Assembly: GCF_014334055.1 (NCBI RefSeq)
Contig: NZ_CP060490.1
Coordinates: 1,984,001 to 2,048,000, forward strand
DNA from: Oscillibacter hominis
GTDB taxonomy: Bacteria; Bacillota; Clostridia; Oscillospirales; Oscillospiraceae
DNA length: 64,000 nt
Direction: 5' to 3'
Shown: in pieces, positions 34,407 through 42,139 of the stretch
How the letters are laid out: every line of letters begins with the position of its first letter
Position numbering within the stretch: position 1 is the first letter of the stretch
The notes under the pieces: model-generated
What the model saw: the letters and a program-made list of their open reading frames with translations, nothing else
Database searches by the model: none
What the model was told of the DNA's origin: nothing
Translations under genes and position numbers: made by a program

Positions 34407-34739
34407 ATGAACCTGTTTGGAAAGAAGAAGGCGAAATCCTGCTGCGGCGGAAACTTTACCCCGGAAACGATGGCCCGGGCGGAGAAGGGCGGGAGCGGGA
34501 TCAAGGTGTTAGGATCGGGCTGCGCCAAATGCAACGCTTTGGAGGCATCCGTCCGCGAGGCCCTGGCGGAGCTTGGTATGGACGCGGACATCGACCATGT
34601 GACGGACTTCACCCAGATTGCGGCATACGGGGTCATGACGACCCCGGCCCTCGTGGTGAACGGGAAGGTGGTGTCTTATGGCAAGGTGCTGAGCAAAGAG
34701 GAAGCAAAAGCACTTCTTGCAAAAGCACGGGAGCAATAG
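34407..34739 (+). CDS. Small thioredoxin-like (redox-active disulfide) protein
   Basis: A 110-residue protein of the MTH895/redox-active-disulfide type. After a short lysine-rich N-terminus with a CCGG pair it has IKVLGSGCAKCNALEASVRE with the CxxC active site, then YGVMTTPALVVNGKVVSYGK, the cis-proline segment of the fold. The ATG at 34407 has GGAGGGAG upstream; a GTG-like upstream extension overlaps the ribosome site. It is last in the arsR operon and probably supplies reducing power to the DUF2703 protein or to the metalloid itself. Confidence 0.85.
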   Translation: MNLFGKKKAKSCCGGNFTPETMARAEKGGSGIKVLGSGCAKCNALEASVREALAELGMDADIDHVTDFTQIAAYGVMTTPALVVNGKVVSYGKVLSKEEAKALLAKAREQ

Positions 34740-35000
34740 GGCCACCCGCAAAATGCCGACGGATTGACTGATAGTGTAATCTGCATGAATGTCGGAACAT
34801 TGCCAAAATGTCCGGAAAGGAAACGTTCAGCCTGATGCGCTTTTTGAGGAAACCTATCGGCTGATCAATAAGGATTGCTGTCATGAGAGTATTTACGTTA
34901 CATATTCCACACCGGCACTTTTAAAACTACGGCGTTCTAAAGGAAGCAGAGGGCTCTCGATGGTATACGTATTGAGAGTTCCTTGTTCTGCCTGAAACGT

Positions 35001-35038
35001 AAAAAGCGCTGCAAGCGATATTACTTGCAGCGCTTTTT
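35001..35038. terminator. Bidirectional intrinsic terminator
   Basis: A 15-bp perfect stem (AAAAAGCGCTGCAAG) with eight-base loop; A-run before and T-run after, so usable on both strands. Probably the end of the arsR operon transcript. Confidence 0.88.
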
Positions 35039-35386
35039 GCCGCCTTTCGCCGTGAACGTTCCATTTTCTGTCCGCAGATTTTGTGTCAGCCGCTATACCG
35101 AAGGCGACAGTCCGCACCTACTTAATCGCAAAATAGAGTCCTCATCAAAGTTTATAATGATTAAAAAATTTAACTATTACTAAAATTAGGGGTTGCTTTT
35201 CAGGAAAGACTGTGGTAATTTTAAGTTACACTAAAAAACATTAACAGGCAGAAACAACTTAGAAGAACACGCTTCACCAAAGATGGTTCAACAATTTGCC
35301 GATTCACGCAGGGCATATCCATTGGACGTCCTTTTGTGAAGTGAACATACCGCGAACAACAGAGGAAAGGAGGTAAGACGCAGTCC

Positions 35387-35470
35387 ATGCAAACCAGGCG
35401 CATACCCAGCACCACAGCTCCAAAAACGGGTATGGGCAGAGGCAAACGAACCTATTTCCCGGCATCGTAG
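35387..35470 (+). CDS. Possible 27-residue leader peptide
   Basis: ATG at 35387, 13 bases after AAAGGAGG, encodes a basic peptide rich in Arg, Thr and Pro (MQTRRIPSTTAPKTGMGRGK and on) that ends 32 bases before the AGCS start. The ribosome site is strong though the spacing is long. It could couple translation to expression of the transporter, or be spurious. Confidence 0.25.
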   Translation: MQTRRIPSTTAPKTGMGRGKRTYFPAS

Positions 35471-35502
35471 AAATAATCAGACGAGAGATAAGGAGATGCA
35501 GT

Positions 35503-37005
35503 ATGGACCTATTATTATCAATTCTTGAAAAAGTTGTTGGCATCCTCTGGGGCTGGCCCCTCACGGTATCCCTGATCAGCCTTGGTGTATACCTGTCTAT
35601 CCGCGGAAAGTTCTGGCAGTTCTTTCATTTCAAAGAGTGCCTTAAATTTATGAAACAAGGAAGCTCTGGGAACGACGACTACCACAAAACCGGCAAAATC
35701 TCCGGTGTCAAAGCGCTGAGCATCGCCTGCGGCGCTGCCATCGGCGTGGGCAACATCGGCGGCGTCTCCAGCGCCATCGCCTTAGGCGGCCCCGGCGTCC
35801 TGTTCTGGATGTGGGTCACCGCCCTCGTGGGTATGATGACCAAGATGGCTGAGGTGACCCTTGGCGTCCACTACAGAAGCGTGGACCAAAATGGCAAGAC
35901 CTTCGGCGGCCCCACCTACTACATAGAAAAGGGCTTTAAGGAGCTGGGCCTGAAGGGCGGAAAAATCCTGGCCACCCTGTTTGCCCTGTCCCTGTTCATC
36001 GAGCTGTTCTTTGGCATGGAGAACTACACCGTGTCGGAGGCAATCGCTTCCACATTCCATGTCCCCCAGATCGCCGCGGCCGTTGTCTACTGGGCAGTGG
36101 GCAAGAGCATTGTCCTGGGCGGCCTGAAGGTGATCTCCAAGGCGGCCTCCATCATCGTGCCCACCATGTCCGTGTTGTATATCGCGGGCGGCCTCTTTAT
36201 CCTGATTAAGACCTTCCCCAATCTGCCAAACACGTTTGCACTCATTTTCCAGGGCGCGTTTACTCCCATGGCGGCTGTCGGCGGATTCGCCGGTTCCGCG
36301 TTTATCATCACGATGCGCACCGGTATTGCCAGAGGCCTCTACAGCAACGAGGCCGGCTGGGGCACTTCCCCCATGGCCCACTCCACCGCCGATGTCAAGC
36401 ACCCTGTTGAGCAGGGCATGATGGGCGTCCTTGAAGTGTTCTTCGACACCTTCGTGGTCTGCTCCATCACCGGCCTGGTGATCATCAACACCGGCGCCTG
36501 GTCCTCCGGTGCTTCCGGCGCCACCCTTTCCCTGTTGGCGTTCAATATGGGATTTGGCGGTGAAATCGGCGGCATTGTGATGACAATTGCTCTGGTGCTC
36601 TTCTGTCTCACCACCCACTTCGGCTGGTTTGTATTCTTTGAAACCGTGCTCCGCTACCTGTTCCGCGGCAACAACAAGTGGAAGGAGCGGGCCGTGGTGA
36701 TCCTGAAGGTCTTTGTTCACGGCACCGCCAGTCTGATCCTGACCATCGCTGTGGTCGGCGGGGGCTGGGACTCCTCCAACGTTTGGCTGTTTGCCGACCT
36801 GGCAACCTCGATTCCCACCTATATCAATATCCTGGCGGTGTTCCTCCTGAGCGGCAAGTTCTTCCAGCTGCTCCATCACTATAATAAGACGGTGCTGAAG
36901 CTGCCCGACAAGAGCCCCGACCAGGTCGTTCTCTTCTCCCAGACCAAGATGCCCTATGAGGAGAAGGACGAGTTGGAGAGAGCTGCTGCGGCGGCGGCCA
37001 AGTAA
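35503..37005 (+). CDS. AGCS-family amino acid:cation symporter (alanine/glycine type)
   Basis: Sodium- or proton-coupled amino acid importer of 500 residues with about ten or eleven membrane segments. Family signatures are clear: ALSIACGAAIGVGNIGGVSSA (cation/substrate region split over the segment), GGPGVLFWMWV, GGPTYYIEKGF and GLYSNEAGWGTSPMAHSTAD. Length and motifs match AlsT/DagA proteins, which carry alanine, glycine or D-alanine. AAGGAGA lies six bases before the ATG. It heads a run of eight genes in one direction that appear to serve one amino-acid-like substrate. Confidence 0.93.
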   Translation: MDLLLSILEKVVGILWGWPLTVSLISLGVYLSIRGKFWQFFHFKECLKFMKQGSSGNDDYHKTGKISGVKALSIACGAAIGVGNIGGVSSAIALGGPGVLFWMWVTALVGMMTKMAEVTLGVHYRSVDQNGKTFGGPTYYIEKGFKELGLKGGKILATLFALSLFIELFFGMENYTVSEAIASTFHVPQIAAAVVYWAVGKSIVLGGLKVISKAASIIVPTMSVLYIAGGLFILIKTFPNLPNTFALIFQGAFTPMAAVGGFAGSAFIITMRTGIARGLYSNEAGWGTSPMAHSTADVKHPVEQGMMGVLEVFFDTFVVCSITGLVIINTGAWSSGASGATLSLLAFNMGFGGEIGGIVMTIALVLFCLTTHFGWFVFFETVLRYLFRGNNKWKERAVVILKVFVHGTASLILTIAVVGGGWDSSNVWLFADLATSIPTYINILAVFLLSGKFFQLLHHYNKTVLKLPDKSPDQVVLFSQTKMPYEEKDELERAAAAAAK

Positions 37006-37046
37006 AATCATTAACAATCACAAATTTTTAAAATGAGGTGTAAAAA

Positions 37047-38222
37047 ATGAAAAAAGTCGTTATTTTGGGCGCAGGCATGATGGGCCATGTGATGGCTAAG
37101 GAGCTCATTGGTGAAAAAGATTACGATCTGGCCATCGCCGACTTCAGCGAGGACAATCTGAAGCTGGTGGCGGAGCAGTGCCCCGGTATCAAGACCATCC
37201 AGGTGGACTTCTCCAAAAAGGGCGAAGCGGGCAAGCTGGTCAAGGACTTTGACCTGGTCGTCGGCGCACTGCCCAAGTTCCTGGCCTCCGACACCTGCAT
37301 GGAGATTCTGGAAACCGGCGTGGACATGGTGGAAGTCTCCGGTCTGGACTACGCCAATAAGCCCGAGGCCGACAGAAAGGCCATGGAGGACGCTGCGGCC
37401 AAAAGCGGCGCCACGGTCTGCCTGGGCATCGGCCTGGCTCCCGGCATGATCAACGTCCTGACCGCCCATGCGGTCACCAAGATGGATAAGGCCCTGAAGG
37501 CCGAGCTGCTGGTGGGCGGCCTGCCCGTGGTGCGCGAGCAGCCCTATGAATACAAGCTGGTGTTCTCCCTGATCGGTACCCTGGGCCAGTTTGTCTTCCC
37601 CGTCAAGGTCGTCAGGAACCACCAGATCGAGGTAATCGAGGCCTGCTCCGAGATCAAGCAGGTTGAGGTGGAGGGCATCGGCACCATGGAGGCCTTCACC
37701 ACCAACGGCCTGACCAGCCTGATGCACACCTATCGGGACATCATTCCCGATATGAAGGAGATGACCCTGCGCTATCCCGGCCATACCGAGAAGATCAAGA
37801 TGCTGCGTGATTCCGGCCTTCTGAGCTATGACTACATCGACTACAAGGGCGCCCACTTCCGCCCCGTGGACTTCACCTCCGACATGCTGCTGCCCAAGTG
37901 GAAGCTCCAGCCCGGTGAGAAGGAACTGACCGCCGTTTTCTGCGACATCAAGGGTGTCAAGGACGGCAAGGGCGTCAATTACCACTATGAGTGCCTGGAC
38001 TACTTTGATGACAAGACCGGCTATACCTCCATGGCCCGCACCACCTGCTTCCCCGCCCTGGTCATGGCCAAGATGGTCACCGACGGCGCCTTCAAGTACT
38101 CTGGCGGCCTGTGCCACCCCGAATTCATCGGCCGTGACGAGAAGGCCTATCAGGCTCTGATGTCCGGCATGGAAAAGAAGGGCGTCTTCTACAAGGAAGC
38201 CGTCACCGAGGTCGAGATCTAA
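37047..38222 (+). CDS. Saccharopine-dehydrogenase family oxidoreductase
   Basis: A 391-residue NAD(P)-dependent enzyme. The N-terminal Rossmann domain has VVILGAGMMGHVMAKEL; the second domain (about 125-340) carries LGIGLAPGMINVL and a long beta-sheet region as in saccharopine reductase and lysine 6-dehydrogenase. Such enzymes form or break secondary amines on the amino or carbonyl carbon of amino acids. Next to an amino acid symporter, catabolism of the imported compound is a fair reading. GAGGTG lies seven bases before the ATG. The exact substrate (lysine, an opine or another amine) is unknown. Confidence 0.85.
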   Translation: MKKVVILGAGMMGHVMAKELIGEKDYDLAIADFSEDNLKLVAEQCPGIKTIQVDFSKKGEAGKLVKDFDLVVGALPKFLASDTCMEILETGVDMVEVSGLDYANKPEADRKAMEDAAAKSGATVCLGIGLAPGMINVLTAHAVTKMDKALKAELLVGGLPVVREQPYEYKLVFSLIGTLGQFVFPVKVVRNHQIEVIEACSEIKQVEVEGIGTMEAFTTNGLTSLMHTYRDIIPDMKEMTLRYPGHTEKIKMLRDSGLLSYDYIDYKGAHFRPVDFTSDMLLPKWKLQPGEKELTAVFCDIKGVKDGKGVNYHYECLDYFDDKTGYTSMARTTCFPALVMAKMVTDGAFKYSGGLCHPEFIGRDEKAYQALMSGMEKKGVFYKEAVTEVEI

Positions 38223-38317
38223 ACCACTCCCTCAGGCGGAGGGTCCTCAGTCTGCCGGCCCTCAGTCTGAAGGCTGTAACGAGAACATCAATATAAGGAA
38301 GAAGGTTTATCCCACTC

Positions 38318-39226
38318 ATGAAGAAATTTGAAAAAATTGTTGCAGTGGATAACATCGGTTTTACGGAGGATCGGTATCAGGAGCTGGATCAGTTTGCGGA
38401 AGCGGTGGAATCCTATCGGGATTACCCCACCGGGAATGAGGAAATCATCCGCCGCATCGGTGACGCCGACTGTCTTTTGGTCTCTTGGAACACCAAGATC
38501 GACAAGACCGTGATTGAAAGCTGCCCCAACCTTCGCTACATCGGCATGTGCTGCAGCCTATACGATGAGAAGAGCGCCAACGTGGACATTGTAACGGCCC
38601 GGGAGCGCGACATCGTGGTGTTGGGCGTACGGGACTACGGCGACCAGGGCGTTGTGGAATATGTGACGTCTCAGCTGATTGATGTACTGCACGGATTTCA
38701 CGGGAAGCGCTGGCGGGACGATCAGATTCTTGAGATCACCGGATTGAAAATCGGCATCATCGGCCTGGGCACCACCGGTTCCATGGTCGCTCAGGCGCTG
38801 CAGATGTTCGGCGGCGACCTGTACTACTTTGACGTACGCCGCAGGCCGGAGCTGGAACGCAAAGGCCTCAAGTACCTGCCTCTGGAGGACCTGCTCAGGA
38901 CGGTGGACATCGTGACCACCCATCTGCCCAAGCACCTGCGCCTGTTGGATAAGAAGATGCTCCAGATCTTCGGCAGCGGAAAGATGGTCATCAACCCCTC
39001 CATCGGGCCCACCTATAACATCGACGACATGGAGGAGTGGCTTCAGGACGGGAGCAACTTCCTGCTCAGCGAAAAGAGCTCCATGGGCGGGCATCTGGAC
39101 CGATATGTCAAGTATCCCAACTTTGTCTACACCGATTTGACCGTGGGCATGACCGAGGAGGCCAAACAGCGTCTGATTCAAAAGGTTCTGGATAATATCA
39201 CCTCCTACCTGAAAACCGCAAAGTAA
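38318..39226 (+). CDS. D-2-hydroxyacid-dehydrogenase-like protein lacking the catalytic triad
   Basis: A 302-residue protein of the D-isomer-specific 2-hydroxyacid dehydrogenase fold. The NAD loop LKIGIIGLGTTGSMVAQAL is intact and the N-terminal domain shows the usual pattern. However the position of the catalytic Arg (normally in NTARGG) reads INPSIGPTY, and the TPH motif is replaced by YTDLTVG, so neither Arg nor His is where expected. It may bind NAD without classical dehydrogenase activity, or catalyse another reaction. AAGGAAGAAGG lies upstream of the ATG. Follows the saccharopine-type gene by 95 bases. Confidence 0.78.
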   Translation: MKKFEKIVAVDNIGFTEDRYQELDQFAEAVESYRDYPTGNEEIIRRIGDADCLLVSWNTKIDKTVIESCPNLRYIGMCCSLYDEKSANVDIVTARERDIVVLGVRDYGDQGVVEYVTSQLIDVLHGFHGKRWRDDQILEITGLKIGIIGLGTTGSMVAQALQMFGGDLYYFDVRRRPELERKGLKYLPLEDLLRTVDIVTTHLPKHLRLLDKKMLQIFGSGKMVINPSIGPTYNIDDMEEWLQDGSNFLLSEKSSMGGHLDRYVKYPNFVYTDLTVGMTEEAKQRLIQKVLDNITSYLKTAK

Positions 39227-39305
39227 AAAAGCGGTCCCTGGGGGAATCCGGCCCTGTTCGCCGGACTCCCCCAGGGCGCCGGATAAGAAGCTGGAGGGAG
39301 TCATC

Positions 39306-40187
39306 ATCACAGGGAAAGGCATCGGCGTCGTCGCCTATTTCAACATCTGTATTTTGTGGGGCACCAGCAACCTCTTTACCAAGATCGGCGTCGGCGGTAT
39401 CCCGCCCATGCAGTTTGCGTGTCTGCGCTTTTTCCTGGCGGGAGTGGTTCTGCTGACAGTTGCGCTTCTCCGGGGGGAACGGCTGTCCTTTTCTCCGGAG
39501 GAATGGAAGTCTCTTTTGAAAATCGGATTGCTGATGAACTTCCTCACCAACGGATGCGTGGTCATCAGCAACACGCTGATCGATTCCAGCGTTGTCACCG
39601 TCATGATGGCGACAACGCCCATCTTTGCGGCGCTGTTTGAGCTGGTGGTGGGAAAGGCCGCGAAGCGGGCAAAGACCCTGTTGGGGATGGCCGGAGGCTT
39701 TATCGGCATCCTGATCGTGGTTCTTTGCGGCAGCGGTAAACTCTATGCCAATGGGAAAGGGGTTCTGGTGATCCTGACCGGGGTGCTCTTTTGGACCACT
39801 GGCACCCTCTACTCCAAACAAAAATCCATCAGCGGTTCAGTCTTTTCCCAGACTGCAGTGGAGGCCCTCTTTTCGTCCCTTTTGTTTTTTGGCGCGTCCA
39901 GACTTACCGGCTCCATCCCCCTTTCCGGGATCAGCGCCGAGGCCATGATCCCGGTCCTCTATCTGGCGATCTTTGATTCCGTCATCGGTTTCGCCTCCTA
40001 TATCTATCTCCTCAAGGTGATGCCGGCCTCCAAAGTCTGCACCTATGCCTACATCAACCCGGTGGTCGCGCTGATCCTGGGAAATCTCTTCCTGAAGGAG
40101 CAGCTGATCCCCGGAAAAATCCTGGGCATGGCCATTATCATCGGGTCCGTCATCTTCATCCAAAGGGAGCGGCCCGTCTGTCAATGA
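39306..40187 (+). CDS. DMT-superfamily (EamA) transporter with non-standard start
   Basis: About 293 residues and ten membrane segments in two EamA repeats (first TM NICILWGTSNLFTKIGVGG, second repeat near residue 160, with VLFWTTGTLYSKQ). Substrate unknown; export of an amino acid or derivative suits the cluster. No ATG, GTG or TTG stands at the expected N-terminus: GGAGG at 39293-39297 is followed by ATC codons at 39303 and 39306. The first canonical start, TTG 39354, lies inside membrane segment 1 with no ribosome site. I place the start at ATC 39306, tentatively. Confidence 0.75.
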   Translation: MTGKGIGVVAYFNICILWGTSNLFTKIGVGGIPPMQFACLRFFLAGVVLLTVALLRGERLSFSPEEWKSLLKIGLLMNFLTNGCVVISNTLIDSSVVTVMMATTPIFAALFELVVGKAAKRAKTLLGMAGGFIGILIVVLCGSGKLYANGKGVLVILTGVLFWTTGTLYSKQKSISGSVFSQTAVEALFSSLLFFGASRLTGSIPLSGISAEAMIPVLYLAIFDSVIGFASYIYLLKVMPASKVCTYAYINPVVALILGNLFLKEQLIPGKILGMAIIIGSVIFIQRERPVCQ

Positions 40188-40202
40188 CGCGTTCTGCGGG
40201 GT

Positions 40203-41528
40203 ATGAACATGGATGTACTGATCGACCGTTACCTGGAAAGCTACCGCCACGAGATCGTCGACGCAGTCTGCCGGCTGATTCAGGTTCCCAGTGTCTGCGC
40301 TCAGAGCACATTGGACTACCCCTACGGTATGGACTGCGCGCGGGCGCTGGATTTTTGTATGGATCTGGCGGATCGCAAAGGGCTTTTGGTTTACAACTAT
40401 GACTATCACTGCGCAAGGGCAGACCTCCCGACGGAACGCGCCGGAAGGCAGATTCTGTTCGCCGCCCATGCGGATGTGGTGCCGCCGGATATCCGGGGAA
40501 GGTTTCCTCCCTTCTCAGGCACGGTCCAGGGCGACTACATCATCGGCCGGGGCGCAGTTGACAATAAGGCGCCGCTGATTGCCGCGCTCTATGCGCTTGC
40601 ATTCTTCCGCCAATACAACATCTCGTTGAAAAACCGCTTCTCCCTCCTGATCGGCAGCGACGGGGAGTCCGGGATGCGGGACATGGACTATTACCTAACA
40701 CGGGCCGGACAGCCGAACCTTGCAATCATTCCGCTCAGCGGCTTTCCCGTCGTCAAAGGGGAGCCGGGCCTGCTGCGTTTCTCTGTTTCCGGGCCCCTCT
40801 CTCCGGATATCACCGCCCTGCGCTGTCAAAAGCAGCCTCAGTGCCTGTACCCGGAGTCCTGTTCCATTGTGTTTCACCCAAAAGGGGAAGCGCCGCAGGA
40901 ACTGCGGTTTGAACGGGCGGAGCGCAACCCCATTGCCTGCGCCCTCAGGGCCTGTTATCAGCGGAGGATTCCGCTGTTCGGGCCGGAACAGGATATGGAG
41001 CTTCTGGTACTGGTCAACAACGCCTGCCCCTTCCGCATGATGGAGGAGTTCCAGGAGGAGGTGGACATCATCCCCACCCAACTCCAGATGGAGGAGGGGC
41101 GCCGGGGAAAGATGAGCTTCCAGCTGTACTTCTCCAAAGACCTGGAGCGGGTGCGGAAGCAGATTCAAAAAATCTTCCAGCGCTCAAACCTGCATCTGGA
41201 GATCGAGCACGCCAGTCCCCCCTGCCTCCTAAGGGACTCGGATCCTGTGATCCGGACGCTGACGGACCTCTGCAGCCGGGAAAGCGGGATCCGCTACTCC
41301 CCCTGTGTGATGCGGCGCGGCACTACATATGCAAGAAAATTCTCATACGCATGCGGCTTTGGAGCAGGCTGTCCGGCGGAGAAAAAGCCCTTCCCGCCAG
41401 GCTACGGCGGCTCCCACGGCCCGGATGAGGCCCACAGCATCCGGACGCTGCTCCACGCGGTAAGGCTCTATATTAAGGCAGTATGGGAACTGGACACCTG
41501 TGATTGGGACGGCATGAGAGGAGTGTAG
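40203..41528 (+). CDS. M20/PepV-like metallopeptidase family protein, active site altered
   Basis: A 441-residue protein of the M20 dipeptidase fold. The first metal motif FAAHADVVPP gives H89 and D91, and GRGAVDNKAPL gives bridging D120. Next, where PepV has DEES with the general-base Glu, this protein reads SDGESG (G154, E155), and the SPDAEFP metal-ligand motif reads IPLSGFP. A C-terminal GGSHGPDEAHS keeps a histidine. Two essential positions are thus changed, so peptidase activity is doubtful or differs. ATG at 40203; upstream GCGGGG is a weak ribosome site 15 bases after the EamA stop. Confidence 0.8.
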   Translation: MNMDVLIDRYLESYRHEIVDAVCRLIQVPSVCAQSTLDYPYGMDCARALDFCMDLADRKGLLVYNYDYHCARADLPTERAGRQILFAAHADVVPPDIRGRFPPFSGTVQGDYIIGRGAVDNKAPLIAALYALAFFRQYNISLKNRFSLLIGSDGESGMRDMDYYLTRAGQPNLAIIPLSGFPVVKGEPGLLRFSVSGPLSPDITALRCQKQPQCLYPESCSIVFHPKGEAPQELRFERAERNPIACALRACYQRRIPLFGPEQDMELLVLVNNACPFRMMEEFQEEVDIIPTQLQMEEGRRGKMSFQLYFSKDLERVRKQIQKIFQRSNLHLEIEHASPPCLLRDSDPVIRTLTDLCSRESGIRYSPCVMRRGTTYARKFSYACGFGAGCPAEKKPFPPGYGGSHGPDEAHSIRTLLHAVRLYIKAVWELDTCDWDGMRGV

Positions 41529-41533
41529 AAACG

Positions 41534-42010
41534 ATGTTTGATCGAAATGACCCCGTGGGCGCAATGGCCTACAAAATGGGTGAATTGTTCGCCATCATGG
41601 TGGATGAGATGAACAGGGAATTCGGAGAAGCGCGGGGCCGTGCCGCGGCAGCCAGAGCAGTCGCCCGGTTCGGCGAACTGCGCGGAAGCGCAATCCGCCA
41701 GGCGGTGATCGATGCCGGGGAGGAACTCACCTTTGAAAACATGGAGAAGTACTATGACCTGCCTCCCAACAACGGCTGGGACGCGGACACGGTCATTGAA
41801 AACGGCGTGCTGACCGAGGATACCCGCTACTGCCCCCTGGCCGCTGCCTGGCGTGCGCTGGGCCTTGAAAAAGAGGGCGGGATTTACTGTGGAATCGACA
41901 TTGCGATGAATCAGGCCTATATGGGCAGCATCAAATTTGAGCGCCCCGCCATCTTCTCAGACGGCCCGGACGCCCCCTGTAAAATGGTGGTCACCAAGCT
42001 TCCTGATTGA
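41534..42010 (+). CDS. ATC-hydrolase family protein (L-2-amino-thiazoline-4-carboxylic acid hydrolase-like)
   Basis: A 158-residue cytosolic protein. It resembles the family named after L-2-amino-thiazoline-4-carboxylate hydrolase, which opens a thiazoline ring on the way to cysteine: an N-terminal helical half (VDEMNREFGEARGRAAAARA) and a compact C-terminal half with TRYCPLAAAWRALG, GIYCGIDIAMNQAY and CKMVVTKLP. Many anaerobe members have unknown substrates. The ATG at 41534 follows AGGAG by 12 bases and overlaps the M20 gene only in its upstream region. In this cluster it could act on a heterocyclic amino acid; this is inference. Confidence 0.72.
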   Translation: MFDRNDPVGAMAYKMGELFAIMVDEMNREFGEARGRAAAARAVARFGELRGSAIRQAVIDAGEELTFENMEKYYDLPPNNGWDADTVIENGVLTEDTRYCPLAAAWRALGLEKEGGIYCGIDIAMNQAYMGSIKFERPAIFSDGPDAPCKMVVTKLPD

Positions 42011-42139
42011 TGTTTTCCTCTCTCTATTTTATCTGATGCACGAAGCCAGGATTCTTCAGGGAATGCTGGCTTTGTGCATCCCGGAGATCAAATCCGACTC
42101 ACTCTGCAGAACTTCATGGACGGAAAAGGATGGATCAAC

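Larger units (their letters stand above)
34740..35502. other. Mostly gene-free region before the AGCS gene
   Basis: 763 bases. It contains a two-way terminator (35001-35038), a TATAAT at 35153-35158 without a good -35, a TAAAAAACATTAAC element at 35232-35245 that recurs at 45247, and a possible 27-residue leader peptide at 35387-35470. A 68-codon open frame at 34789-34995 lacks a good ribosome site and crosses a dyad; I do not call it. Base composition is more AT-rich than in neighbouring genes. Confidence 0.5.

Noticed and set aside
34789..34995. A 68-codon frame after the arsR operon
   Set aside because: No good ribosome site, no recognisable domain, and its 3' part runs into a dyad and terminator region. 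Possibly a remnant, but not supportable.
35040..35500. A glycine riboswitch ahead of the AGCS transporter
   Set aside because: AGCS genes often have one, so I looked for its conserved core, but I could not find the tandem aptamer pattern; a covariance-model search would be decisive.
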